From Paludibacteraceae bacterium (GTDB lineage Bacteria > Bacteroidota > Bacteroidia > Bacteroidales > Paludibacteraceae), in assembly GCA_017457295.1 (NCBI GenBank), contig JAFTHS010000059.1, forward strand, positions 1-47,194: a stretch of DNA of 47,194 bases, read 5' to 3'. The notes under the pieces are model-generated. The model was given only the letters and a program-made list of their open reading frames with translations. It was not told the origin of the DNA and did no database searches. Numbering within the stretch: position 1 is the stretch's first letter; each line of letters opens with the position of its first letter. This document shows, one piece after another, positions 15,090 to 23,831 of the stretch. A program made the position numbers and the translations under genes.

Positions 15090-15692
15090 TCAAGCGTGCT
15101 CAAGAGCATGAAAGGCCCGTTGCGCCTGCTCGGCAGAGAAGAACTGGATGCCGTGGATACCTAAGGCCTGCGCTGCGGCCACGTTGTGCGCATTGTCGTC
15201 GATGAAGACACACTCGTGGGGAGAAAGCTGGTAGCGAGAAAGCAAGATATGATAGATACGATGGTCGGGTTTGGCAATCTTTTCTTCGCCCGACATGACA
15301 ATACCATCCAACAAATCGAAGACAGGAAAACGATGACGGACCAAGGGGAAAGTCTCTGTGGACCAATTGGTTAGTCCGTAGATGGAGTAGCCATCTTGCT
15401 TCAAACGCAAGATCCATTCGTACATGCCCGGAATGGGGTCGCCAATCATCTGAATCCATTGGTCGCCGTACATGCGTATCTCCTTCTCCCACTCGGGAAA
15501 TTCGGCCGTTTTCTCGGCTATGGCCTGCGCGAAGGTCTTACCAACATCGGTCTGGTTGTTCCATTCGATGGTGCAGATGTGCTGGATGAACCAATCGGTT
15601 TTCTCTTTGCTGCCGAAATAGGGGTCGTATAAATAGTGCTGGTTCCAATCGACCAACACGCGACCAAAATCAAAAATGATATTCTTAATCAT
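15090..15692 (-). CDS. HAD-superfamily hydrolase
   Basis: A 200-residue haloacid-dehalogenase-type phosphatase. Motif I is DFGRVLVDW (D8 nucleophile; the second Asp position is Arg-Val, so the usual DxD acid is replaced by G/R, as in some YihX-like proteins). Motif II is LTNWS, motif III is the Lys in KIAKPD, and motif IV is FIDDNAHNV. A helical cap lies between motifs I and II. YihX-like enzymes dephosphorylate sugar phosphates, but the substrate here is unknown. The start was moved to ATG 15692 because the promoter (15749-15780) puts the transcript start near 15745, downstream of the more distal ATG at 15779. Confidence 0.85.
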   Translation of the reverse strand: MIKNIIFDFGRVLVDWNQHYLYDPYFGSKEKTDWFIQHICTIEWNNQTDVGKTFAQAIAEKTAEFPEWEKEIRMYGDQWIQMIGDPIPGMYEWILRLKQDGYSIYGLTNWSTETFPLVRHRFPVFDLLDGIVMSGEEKIAKPDHRIYHILLSRYQLSPHECVFIDDNAHNVAAAQALGIHGIQFFSAEQAQRAFHALEHA

Positions 15693-15748
15693 ATACTCTT
15701 GCGTTGAAAGTGAGCGGAGGCAGTACAACCTCCGTAGAATTCGCAGGG

Positions 15749-15780
15749 CAAAGGTAGTGAAAAAAAATGAAAAGTACAAA
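15749..15780 (-). promoter_or_regulatory. promoter of the HAD hydrolase gene
   Basis: Minus-strand TACCTTTG (15749-15756) and TTTG (15777-15780), 20-bp spacing. Confidence 0.65.
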
Positions 15781-15797
15781 CGGAAGGCAGAAAAATG

Positions 15798-15828
15798 TTG
15801 CGTAATTCAGAAAATTGTTGTAATTTTG
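15798..15828 (+). promoter_or_regulatory. promoter of miaB, abutting its start codon
   Basis: TTG (15798-15800), 20-bp spacer, TAATTTTG (15821-15828). Only four bases separate the -7 box from the ATG at 15833, so the predicted transcript begins at or next to the start codon. Confidence 0.6.
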
Positions 15829-15832
15829 CAGC

Positions 15833-17167
15833 ATGAAACGATTTTATATAGAAACATATGGTTGTCAGATGAATGTGGCAGATAGCGAAGTAGTGGCCGC
15901 TATCATGCAAATGACTGACGCAGAGATGACAGAGGACATACAAGAGGCAGATATCATCATCCTGAATACGTGCTCTATACGCGAAAATGCCGAACAAAAA
16001 GTGCAACATCGCTTGCAGGAACTGAGAGGAGGACGCAACAGAAAGAATACAAACAAATGGATAGGCGTGATAGGATGCATGGCTGAACGCATGGGAGAAG
16101 AACTGCTGCGCGATTATGGAGTGGACTTTGTGGCTGGACCAGATGCGTATATGGATATACCCAACCTGCTGTCGCAATGCGAACAAGGACTGCCCGCCAT
16201 CAACATCAACCTGAGCACTACGGAGACCTATAGAGAAGTGATGCCCGCAAGAATAGGCAAGCAGATATCGGGATTTGTGAGCATCATGAGAGGATGCAAT
16301 AACTTCTGCTCGTACTGCGTAGTTCCATACACCCGTGGACGCGAACGAAGCCGTGATGTGGAGAGCATAAAAAATGAGGTGCTGGATTTGCAAAACAAAG
16401 GTTACAAGGAAGTTACACTGTTGGGTCAGAATGTGAATTCGTATTGCTATGAGCACATCAATGCTGCGGGTGAGATGGAGAAAATAGGGTTCTCGGAGTT
16501 GCTGCGAATAATAGCAGAGTTGGTGCCCGAAATGCGTATTCGCTTTACCACATCCCATCCGAAAGATATGTCGGATGCGACGCTAGAAGTGATAGCGAAA
16601 TATGATAATCTGTGCAAGTTTATTCACCTGCCTGTGCAAAGCGGTTCGAACAGAATACTGAAACTGATGAATCGCAAGTATACGCGCGAGTGGTACTTGG
16701 ATCGCATAGCTGCGATTAGGCGAATACTGCCTGATGCGGCTATCAGTACGGATGTTTTTTGCGGTTTCCATAGCGAGACGGTGGAAGATCATGAGGAGAC
16801 ATTGTCGCTGATGCGTGAAGTGGGATTTGACTCGGCGTTTATGTTTAAATATAGTGAACGCCCAGGTACGCACGCGCAAAAACACCTGCCAGATAACATA
16901 TCGGAGGAAGAGAAAGTGCGACGACTGAACGAGATTATTGCTCTGCAGACACAACTGTCGCTGGAAAGTAATCAGCGCGAAGTGGGCAAAGTGGTGGAAG
17001 TGCTGGTGGAAGGATTCTCGAAGCGTAGCAAAGATGATATGTATGGGCGTACAAGTCAGTATAAAACAGTGGTTTTTCCGCGCGAAGGTCGCCACGTGGG
17101 CGAATTGGTAAAAGTGGAAATTACGGAGGCAAGTGCCGCTACTTTGAAAGGAAAAATGGCAAAATAA
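15833..17167 (+). CDS. miaB: tRNA-2-methylthio-N6-dimethylallyladenosine synthase
   Basis: This 444-residue radical SAM methylthiotransferase converts i6A37 to ms2i6A37 in tRNAs reading UNN codons. The N-terminal UPF0004 domain has YIETYGCQMNVADS, with the auxiliary cluster cysteines at Cys10, the CSIRENAE region and GCMAER. The radical SAM site is RGCNNFCSYCVVPYTRGRERSR (about residues 153-174), followed by LLGQNVNSY and the C-terminal TRAM domain (about 382-444) with VLVEGFSKRS and GRTSQYKTVVF. Length and motifs are those of MiaB rather than RimO or MtaB. The promoter lies so close that the mRNA may be leaderless; the next in-frame Met is inside the YGCQMN motif, so a later start is excluded. 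Confidence 0.96.
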   Translation: MKRFYIETYGCQMNVADSEVVAAIMQMTDAEMTEDIQEADIIILNTCSIRENAEQKVQHRLQELRGGRNRKNTNKWIGVIGCMAERMGEELLRDYGVDFVAGPDAYMDIPNLLSQCEQGLPAININLSTTETYREVMPARIGKQISGFVSIMRGCNNFCSYCVVPYTRGRERSRDVESIKNEVLDLQNKGYKEVTLLGQNVNSYCYEHINAAGEMEKIGFSELLRIIAELVPEMRIRFTTSHPKDMSDATLEVIAKYDNLCKFIHLPVQSGSNRILKLMNRKYTREWYLDRIAAIRRILPDAAISTDVFCGFHSETVEDHEETLSLMREVGFDSAFMFKYSERPGTHAQKHLPDNISEEEKVRRLNEIIALQTQLSLESNQREVGKVVEVLVEGFSKRSKDDMYGRTSQYKTVVFPREGRHVGELVKVEITEASAATLKGKMAK

Positions 17168-17207
17168 GCAGTTTTAATGCGGAATTTTGCATTTTTTCTT
17201 AAAAAAA

Positions 17208-17239
17208 TTTGCGTATTTGCAAAATATGTAGTACCTTTG
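17208..17239 (+). promoter_or_regulatory. promoter of the small protein-greA-HIT operon
   Basis: TTTG (17208-17211), 20-bp spacer, TACCTTTG (17232-17239). The transcript would have a leader of about 125 nt before ATG 17368. Confidence 0.65.
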
Positions 17240-17284
17240 CAGCGAAAACAATAAATTTTCATAGTTAAGGTTTAGGTTTAATGG

Positions 17285-17312
17285 CAACGAGAGGCTGGGA
17301 AGTTTCTCGTTG
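17285..17312 (+). promoter_or_regulatory. leader hairpin upstream of the small gene and greA
   Basis: CAACGAGA (17285-17292) and TCTCGTTG (17305-17312) form a perfect 8-bp stem with a 12-nt purine-rich loop in the 5' leader. No T-run follows. It could stabilise the mRNA or be a binding site; no known riboswitch class is recognised. Confidence 0.4.
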
Positions 17313-17367
17313 TTTCTTAACCAAATGGCTAGAAGAAATGAATTGTTTTCGTTATTTTTTTGTAGAA

Positions 17368-17478
17368 ATGAGCGATAAAGAAAACAAAGACATTAACCCA
17401 TTGCAAGTTGATTTGAGCGATGTGGATGAGGCTCGTAAGGCATTTATTGCGAGCGAGATTTTTACACGTAAATATTAA
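17368..17478 (+). CDS. small conserved-looking protein upstream of greA
   Basis: 36 residues ending in VDLSDVDEARKAFIASEIFTRKY-type sequence (last residues SEIFTRKY). Short proteins with a closely similar ARKAFI-SEI-NRKY tail occur in Bacteroidales genomes, as far as I recall without assigned function. I chose ATG 17368 because the tail is the conserved part and the upstream in-frame ATG at 17281 lies on the leader hairpin; an alternative 65-residue product from 17281 cannot be excluded. It is 8 bp from greA and surely cotranscribed with it. Confidence 0.6.
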   Translation: MSDKENKDINPLQVDLSDVDEARKAFIASEIFTRKY

Positions 17479-17486
17479 AAATAGAT

Positions 17487-17957
17487 ATGGCAACAACCTA
17501 CATGACCGCAGAAGGTCTTCAGAAACTGAAAGAAGAACTCCAATACCTGGAGTCGGTGGAGCGTCCTCGAGTGATAGCAGCCATTGCAGAAGCACGCGAC
17601 AAGGGCGACCTGAGCGAGAACGCAGAATATGACGCAGCCAAAGAAGAACAAGGCGTATTGGAAAGCAAAATTGCATTGATTAAATCAAAACTGGTAGATG
17701 CTCGCATCATTGATGAAACAACAATCAATACCGATGAAGTGCAAATCTTGACCAAAGTTCGTGTGAAAAACTTGAAAACAGGTCAAGAGAAAGTATATCA
17801 ATTGGTTACAGAAAGCGAGGCAAACATAGCAGAAGGAAAGTTGGCAACAACCACCCCTATTGCAAAAGGTCTGCTCGGCAAGAAAGTTGGCGACGTGGCT
17901 GAAGTAATAGTGCCCGCTGGAAAATTGGAATTTAAGATACTGGAAATTAGCATTTAA
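17487..17957 (+). CDS. greA: transcription elongation factor GreA
   Basis: A 156-residue GreA: an N-terminal coiled-coil finger with the catalytic tip DKGDLSENAEYDAAKEEQ (about residues 38-55, acidic D41/E44), which enters the RNA polymerase secondary channel and stimulates cleavage of backtracked RNA, then a C-terminal FKBP-like domain with TPIAKGLLGKKVGDVAEV (about 120-137). Length and motifs are canonical. It lies between a small unknown gene and a HIT gene in one transcript. Confidence 0.97.
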   Translation: MATTYMTAEGLQKLKEELQYLESVERPRVIAAIAEARDKGDLSENAEYDAAKEEQGVLESKIALIKSKLVDARIIDETTINTDEVQILTKVRVKNLKTGQEKVYQLVTESEANIAEGKLATTTPIAKGLLGKKVGDVAEVIVPAGKLEFKILEISI

Positions 17958-17985
17958 GTTAGTTTTTCCCTAAAAAAAGAAGACT

Positions 17986-18390
17986 ATGACTATCTTTACG
18001 AGAATCATTAATGGCGAAATCCCAAGTTATAAAGTGGCTGAAAATGAGCACTTTTATGCGTTTTTGGATATCAATCCTCTGCAAAAAGGACACACTTTAG
18101 TAGTACCAAAATTGGCAGAACCTGAAAAGGACTATATCTTTGATATGGAGGATGATATGCTGAGCGAGATGCTGGTGTTTGCCAAGCAAGTGGCCAAGGG
18201 CGTGAAAGCTGCAATCGACTGTAAACGTGTGGGAGTGGCGGTGATTGGCTTGGAAGTGCCGCATGTGCATATGCACTTGATTCCAATTAACAAAGAAGGG
18301 GACATGTCATTTGCTAATCCCAAAATGACGCTTCCTGCTGCAGAGATGGCGGAGATTGCCAATTCGATTGCAGAGGCAATGGAGTGTTAA
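17986..18390 (+). CDS. HIT family protein (nucleotide hydrolase/transferase)
   Basis: A 134-residue histidine-triad protein: N-terminal IFTRIINGEIPSYKV, NPLQKGHTLVVPK and the catalytic triad HVHMHLIP near residues 91-98. HIT proteins of the Hint branch hydrolyse AMP linked to amines or phosphates. The gene starts 28 bp after greA and is followed by a terminator at 18501-18533, closing the operon. Confidence 0.93.
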   Translation: MTIFTRIINGEIPSYKVAENEHFYAFLDINPLQKGHTLVVPKLAEPEKDYIFDMEDDMLSEMLVFAKQVAKGVKAAIDCKRVGVAVIGLEVPHVHMHLIPINKEGDMSFANPKMTLPAAEMAEIANSIAEAMEC

Positions 18391-18500
18391 ATTTTATTAA
18401 AATCGACAAATGGCATCTACAACCGATTCCTTCGGCAAGGGTTCGGTAAGGGTAGCGAAAAATAGAGGCGAAATTTCTGAGATAAGAATGTTAAGAAATA

Positions 18501-18533
18501 TAAAAAAATGACTGCCTGGCAGTCATTTTTTTT
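18501..18533. terminator. bidirectional rho-independent terminator
   Basis: ATGACTGC and GCAGTCAT form a stem with a 3-4 nt loop, flanked by A7 on the left and T8 on the right, so it can end both the greA-HIT transcript (plus) and the DUF2147 transcript (minus). Confidence 0.85.
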
Positions 18534-18554
18534 GTTTGATGCAAGTGCGGTAAA

Positions 18555-18986
18555 TCACTTGCGAATCCAAGTTTGGCTTCTGCCTAAGAGTCCCGCTTTG
18601 TCGAGAGAGCCACGAAGGATGAGTTTGCTGTCATCTTCAAGATAGATTTTGGCATAATAGAACTTGCCGTTGTTGGGATCAAGTACCTTTCCCCCGCGAA
18701 GTTCTCCCGATTTGAGTTGCATGTCGCGAACGATGGTAAGACCTACGATAGGTTGGTTGTAATCAGCCCCTGTACATTCGGTACAAAGATCGTCGGGCGA
18801 GCCCGCTAATAATTGGGTGATTTTGCCATAATATAATCCGTTATCTGCTTGATAGATAGAGACTACTGACATTTTTTCTCCCGTTTTGTCATCGACTGTA
18901 ATCCACTCGCCAAGAATAGGTGTTTGGGCAAAGAGGCACGTGTTAGTTAGTGCCAATACAAATAAAAAATACAAACGTTTTTTCAT
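18555..18986 (-). CDS. DUF2147 secreted protein
   Basis: 143 residues with a clear signal peptide (MKKRLYFLFVLALTNTCLFA) and a DUF2147 body: LGEWITVDDKTGEKMSVVSI, YYGKITQL, a CTEC pair, then VGLTIVRDM, GGKVLDPNNGKFYYAKIYL and LILRGSL. The family is a small periplasmic or surface beta-barrel of unknown function, frequent in Bacteroidota. It has its own promoter (19009-19042), divergent from the rdgB promoter, and shares the bidirectional terminator. Confidence 0.9.
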   Translation of the reverse strand: MKKRLYFLFVLALTNTCLFAQTPILGEWITVDDKTGEKMSVVSIYQADNGLYYGKITQLLAGSPDDLCTECTGADYNQPIVGLTIVRDMQLKSGELRGGKVLDPNNGKFYYAKIYLEDDSKLILRGSLDKAGLLGRSQTWIRK

Positions 18987-19008
18987 ATCAATAATTTTTT
19001 TTCAGCCG

Positions 19009-19042
19009 CAAAAGTACAAAAAAAATGTGGAATATGCACAAA
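19009..19042 (-). promoter_or_regulatory. promoter of the DUF2147 gene
   Basis: Minus-strand TACTTTTG (19009-19016) and TTTG (19039-19042), spacing 22 bp, slightly long. Confidence 0.5.
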
Positions 19043-19056
19043 GAAAGGGAAATAAT

Positions 19057-19087
19057 TTTGATATTTGGACAAAAAATAGTAATTTTG
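19057..19087 (+). promoter_or_regulatory. promoter of rdgB and the PorZ-like gene
   Basis: TTTG (19057-19060), 19-bp spacer, TAATTTTG (19080-19087); divergent with the DUF2147 promoter. Confidence 0.6.
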
Positions 19088-19124
19088 CAGACATTTCTTT
19101 AGGAAAATTTGAAAATTCAAAACA

Positions 19125-19721
19125 ATGAAATTGGTTTTTGCATCAAATAATAGCCATAAGCTGGAAGAAGTTAAAAAAATCTTACCAATGGAGCTCGAGA
19201 TTGTGGGTTTGCGTGATGTGGGATTTCTGCATGAGATAGATGAGACTGGAAAAACCTTGGAGGAGAACTCACGTTTGAAGGCACAAACAGTGTGGGATTG
19301 GCTTTTGGAACGAGGTATGGATAGCACGATTGATGGTGTGTTTGCTGATGATACTGGGTTGGAAATCAGTGCGTTGAATGGACAGCCAGGAGTGTACTCT
19401 GCGCGTTGGGCAGGAGAACCTGCGAATGATGCAAACAATCGTGCGAAAGCTTTGCAAGAACTGGCAAATGAGGAGAATCGCGAAGCACGTTTTAGGACGG
19501 TAATAACGTGGATTGGGCAAGGTGTAGATGTGCAAGTGGAGGGGATTGTGTCAGGAAAAATGGCAACAGCAGAACAAGGAGATGGCGGATTTGGATATGA
19601 TGCCATTTTTATTCCAAAAGGATATAATGATACATTTGCGATGCTTTCGGCAGCGGAAAAAAATAAAATTAGCCATCGTGCACGTGCCTTGGCTGCGCTG
19701 AGAAAAATACTAAAAAGATGA
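19125..19721 (+). CDS. rdgB: XTP/dITP diphosphatase (RdgB/HAM1)
   Basis: A 198-residue HAM1-family pyrophosphatase that removes dITP, XTP and ITP from the nucleotide pool. Motifs: FASNNSHKLEEVKKIL at the N terminus, the catalytic FADDTGLEISALNGQPGVYSARWAG (about residues 73-97), GGFGYDAIFIPKG and the C-terminal SHRARAL. The stop codon overlaps the start of the PorZ-like gene (ATGA), so the two are translationally coupled. Confidence 0.96.
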   Translation: MKLVFASNNSHKLEEVKKILPMELEIVGLRDVGFLHEIDETGKTLEENSRLKAQTVWDWLLERGMDSTIDGVFADDTGLEISALNGQPGVYSARWAGEPANDANNRAKALQELANEENREARFRTVITWIGQGVDVQVEGIVSGKMATAEQGDGGFGYDAIFIPKGYNDTFAMLSAAEKNKISHRARALAALRKILKR

Positions 19722-22700
19722 GAATTATGAAGAAACTAATACTTCTATGCTTGTGTTTTATAAGCATTACCACATGGGCAACTTCGGAGAAATGGACCAC
19801 CCATTTTGCGTATAATAGTGTGCAATTGATAGCTGTCACAGAAACGGATGTGTATGCGTTGGCTAATGGTGCGATGTTTTCTGTAAATAAACTGTCAGAA
19901 GAACTAACGAAGTATGACAATCGATATGGTTTGCACGGAACGACTATTGCGTATATCGCTTATGATGAGGAACGTAGCCAATTGTTAATTTTATACGAGG
20001 ATGGTAAGATGGATATATTGTGTAATGGGCATATCACATATATTTCGGATTTGTACAATAAACGTATGACCGCATCGAAGAAGTGCAATAATGTGACTAT
20101 CCATGATAATTGGGCATATTTGTCAATGGAGTTTGGCATTTTGTTATTTGATTTGGTGCGATGGGAATTCAAAGATACGTATTACATAGGAGATGATGCT
20201 GCAGAGATTCGGGTAACGGATGTGATGCTACATGAAGATAGCATTTATGCACAAACTCAAAACGGAGTTTTAGTTGCTTGTATAAAAGATAAATTAGTGG
20301 ATTTTCGTTATTGGCATCAATGTGAGAAATTGCCTGTGGCATTCGATACTAAAAAAGGAAAAGAATATACTGATGATAAAGGTGATTTTTGGAAAGCAGA
20401 AGGAGAATTGGGTGTATACAGAAGCTGCTTTACTGGAGAGCAGATGCATTACTTGCCAGAAGGTCCGCAAGTAAATACTCCATATCGCATGCTGGTAGAT
20501 AGAGGGCGTTTGTTTGTTGTTCCAGGTGGAAGGTGGGCTGTTCAAAATAGTAACCCAGGTCATGTAATGATATATGAAGATGGTCATTGGACAAATATAA
20601 CGAATTCTCAGATTACTTCACAAACAGGAAAACGTGCGCTAGATTTTATGAATGTAGCAGTAGATCCTCAGGATGCGGAGCATTTTTTTGTAACAAGTTA
20701 TGGAACAGGCGTGTATGAGTTTCAAGGAGATGTGGTAAAAAATCATTACACTGCAAGAAATAGTGAATTAGCATCTGCGGCACCAGATGTTCCAGATTTA
20801 TATACTCGAACAGATGGAGCTGCATTTGATCACGACGGACAATTATGGATAGAAAATGCAAGTAATATGGATGGCACTTTAATCCAATTTATGCAAGATG
20901 GTTCTCAGAAAGCGTTAAGTCTACAAAATAGCGGTGATCCATATTGTATACATACTCCCGCAGAATTGTGTATTGACATTTATAATCGACAACAAAAATG
21001 GATGATTGCTTGTAGAGCAGGTACAGCTGTGGTTTTACTCAATGATGGTGGTACAATGTTGGATTCTTTTGATGATCAATTAACAGTACGAACAGAACTC
21101 CACGATCAAGATGGAAATGCAATTATCCCAGAATTTTACTACACAATAGCCCAATCTCCCAATGGAGATATTTGGGTAGGTAGTTCTATGGGGCCAATCA
21201 TTATTCCCCATGAGGTGAATTTTGAACAAGAGGATATATGTCGTCGCTTAAGAATTACAATGCCTGATGGGACATATCTATTAGAAACTGAGCGAATAAA
21301 TTCGTTTGCATTTACTCAGGATAAAATATGTATAGGTACGCACATGAATGGCGTGTATATTTTGAATGAAGATGCCACCGAAGTCTTGGCACATTATACT
21401 AGTGATAATACGCCTATGCCATCCAATACTATATTGTCATTAGCTTATGATGAATTAAATAACATGTTGTATATAGGTACTGGAGGTGGATTAGTTGCAT
21501 GTGATATGGATATTGAAACTGCATTAGATTCTGATTTTGAGGATACATCTGAAGATAATTGGACATATGGCAATATGTATCAATGGAGAACACATCTTGC
21601 TTATTCGAGTGTTGATGAAGTAGAAAGAATGAATGATAAAATATATGCATTATCCAATAATGCATTATTTTCAGTGAATTCGCAAACGGATGAGATAGAA
21701 TATTATAGTCGTTTAACGGGCTTACATGCTGCTACAATAGATCATATAGCATATAACAAAGCGTTAAACAAATTGCTGCTTACTTACCAAAATGGTCAGT
21801 TAGACGTTATAGATTCGAACGAAAGAGTACACAACATATCAGATTTATATCTAAAACAAGCAAATATATCAAAAAAAGTGAATGACATTTGTATGTATTC
21901 CTCAAAGGCATATTTGGCTATGAATTTTGGTATTATTGCGTTGGATTTAAAGAAATATGAAATAGAAGATACATATTATATTGATCAAAACCTGAATGAA
22001 GTAAATGTTCAGTATATTTGTGTATTAGGTGATAGTATTTATGCCGCCTCTAATGCTATCTTGTATTCTGCTCATATGAATGATAATTTAATGGATTTTG
22101 CATATTGGCACAAAACAATATTACCTTCAGGTAAGAATACACAAGGCATGCGTGAGTTTGAAGATAGAATATGTGTTGTGCGTGATAATGTGCTTTGGTC
22201 TCTCTCAAATGGAAAGTGGCATAAACATGCATCTGATTTTTCGCTACGAGGATTGCAAAAAACAAATGATCTATTATTTGCTACGATCGACAATCAGCAT
22301 GGTATTGTTCAGGTGCACTCTGATTTTTCTATAGATATGGCTTTAACCTATGGCCTTGTAAATGACATTTTACAATCTGGAAATGATTATTGGTTAGCGA
22401 CAGAATCAAATGGATTGGTTGCTGTAAGAGGTGGTAATTATAGCGAATATCGTCCTGCTGGACCAATTAGTAATACACCATATAGAATGCGTTTCTTTGG
22501 TGATAGATTGTATGTTCTATCAGGTGGTCGTTGGGCTGCACAAAATCTGCGAATGGGAGAAATAATGTACTATGAAAAGGGGGAATGGACTAATATAACA
22601 AATGGGCAATTAGTTACAATGGCAGACCATGCATTGTATGATTTCATGAATGTCGCCCAAGATCCTGCAGACAAAGAACACTATTTTATAACTACCTATG

Positions 22701-23824
22701 GAACAGGTATGTTAGAAATGCGTGGTAAGGAAGTTGTTAAATTGCACCTTCCACATAATAGTTCCTTGCAATCAGCTATACCATCAAATCCTGATTTTTA
22801 TACACGTACAGATGGAGCGATGTTTGATGACCAAGGCAACTTGTGGGTGTTGAATGCGAGTTATGGTATTAATATTGCAGATCCAAATGGTATTTGGTAT
22901 GCGTTTGATCTTCATAGCAATAGAGTACAAGTGCCTTTAACTACTCCAGGCGAAATGATAATAGATAACCGCAACAAACAATGGAAATGGATTCCATTAT
23001 GTAGAAGCAATACTGGATTATTGTTGTTACAAGATAATGGAACTCCTACCAACCCTAATGATGATAAGGTCCAGTATCGTACAGAGTGGTTTGACCAATA
23101 TAATAATAAAATACGGCCGGATTATATATACACTATTACGCAAGATCACGACAATACCATTTGGGTGGGAACATCAAAGGGCATCTTCACTATCCCAGCA
23201 TCTGTTGATTTCATGAATTCCGACAAGTGCGAACGCATCGTCATTCGTCGTAATGATGGAACTGGATTGGGTGATTTCTTGCTAGATAATGAGCAAGTTA
23301 ATTGCATCGCAGTCGATGGCGCTAATCGTAAGTGGATTGGTACAGCCTCTTCAGGTGCTTTTTTGATTCAGATTGTGACCGATGAAGTGGGAAATACGGA
23401 CGTAGAAACTATTGCCCATTTCACTAAGGAAAATTCTTTGTTACCAAGCGACAATATTTTATCTATTGCAATTCAAGAGTCAACGGGCGAGGTTTTCTTT
23501 GGCACAAGCGATGGTTTGGTTTCATACATGAGTGATGCGTCTGAACCCGAAGACTCGTTCGATAATTTGTATGTTTATCCAAACCCAGTATATCCAACAT
23601 ACAAGGGGTATATTACCATACAAGGAGTCATGTCCAATACTATCGTACGAATATTGGATGCTAATGGCAATTTAGTAAAACTGTTAGAATCTACAGGCGG
23701 TTCTGCTATTTGGGATGGAACAAACGCACAAGGAGAACGTGTTGCTTCTGGTATTTATACTGTGTTATGTAATACGAATTTAGGCAGTGAATATGGAAAT
23801 GTAAAAATATTGATGATGAACTAA
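19718..23824 (+). CDS. porZ: PorZ-like type IX secretion protein with duplicated propeller region
   Basis: 1368 residues with a signal peptide (MKKLILLCLCFISITTWA, from the ATG at 19727), beta-propeller repeats of the two-component-regulator type, and a C-terminal sorting-like domain (YVYPNPVYP, then IVRILDANGNLV, SAIWDGTNAQGERVASGIYT). This order is that of PorZ, a surface component of the T9SS attachment complex. PorZ is usually about 750-800 residues; here the propeller part occurs twice. Residues about 26-600 match about 625-1250 (WTTHFAYNSV/WRTHLAYSSV, ISDLYNKRMTASKK/ISDLYLKQANISKK, NTPYRML/NTPYRMR, GGRWAVQN/GGRWAAQN, LYTRTDGAAFD/FYTRTDGAMFD). The first copy lacks about 80 residues present in the second before NTPYRM. 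The gene is A/T-richer than its neighbours. Coupled to rdgB. Confidence 0.8.
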   Translation: MRIMKKLILLCLCFISITTWATSEKWTTHFAYNSVQLIAVTETDVYALANGAMFSVNKLSEELTKYDNRYGLHGTTIAYIAYDEERSQLLILYEDGKMDILCNGHITYISDLYNKRMTASKKCNNVTIHDNWAYLSMEFGILLFDLVRWEFKDTYYIGDDAAEIRVTDVMLHEDSIYAQTQNGVLVACIKDKLVDFRYWHQCEKLPVAFDTKKGKEYTDDKGDFWKAEGELGVYRSCFTGEQMHYLPEGPQVNTPYRMLVDRGRLFVVPGGRWAVQNSNPGHVMIYEDGHWTNITNSQITSQTGKRALDFMNVAVDPQDAEHFFVTSYGTGVYEFQGDVVKNHYTARNSELASAAPDVPDLYTRTDGAAFDHDGQLWIENASNMDGTLIQFMQDGSQKALSLQNSGDPYCIHTPAELCIDIYNRQQKWMIACRAGTAVVLLNDGGTMLDSFDDQLTVRTELHDQDGNAIIPEFYYTIAQSPNGDIWVGSSMGPIIIPHEVNFEQEDICRRLRITMPDGTYLLETERINSFAFTQDKICIGTHMNGVYILNEDATEVLAHYTSDNTPMPSNTILSLAYDELNNMLYIGTGGGLVACDMDIETALDSDFEDTSEDNWTYGNMYQWRTHLAYSSVDEVERMNDKIYALSNNALFSVNSQTDEIEYYSRLTGLHAATIDHIAYNKALNKLLLTYQNGQLDVIDSNERVHNISDLYLKQANISKKVNDICMYSSKAYLAMNFGIIALDLKKYEIEDTYYIDQNLNEVNVQYICVLGDSIYAASNAILYSAHMNDNLMDFAYWHKTILPSGKNTQGMREFEDRICVVRDNVLWSLSNGKWHKHASDFSLRGLQKTNDLLFATIDNQHGIVQVHSDFSIDMALTYGLVNDILQSGNDYWLATESNGLVAVRGGNYSEYRPAGPISNTPYRMRFFGDRLYVLSGGRWAAQNLRMGEIMYYEKGEWTNITNGQLVTMADHALYDFMNVAQDPADKEHYFITTYGTGMLEMRGKEVVKLHLPHNSSLQSAIPSNPDFYTRTDGAMFDDQGNLWVLNASYGINIADPNGIWYAFDLHSNRVQVPLTTPGEMIIDNRNKQWKWIPLCRSNTGLLLLQDNGTPTNPNDDKVQYRTEWFDQYNNKIRPDYIYTITQDHDNTIWVGTSKGIFTIPASVDFMNSDKCERIVIRRNDGTGLGDFLLDNEQVNCIAVDGANRKWIGTASSGAFLIQIVTDEVGNTDVETIAHFTKENSLLPSDNILSIAIQESTGEVFFGTSDGLVSYMSDASEPEDSFDNLYVYPNPVYPTYKGYITIQGVMSNTIVRILDANGNLVKLLESTGGSAIWDGTNAQGERVASGIYTVLCNTNLGSEYGNVKILMMN

Positions 23825-23831
23825 AGTTTAT

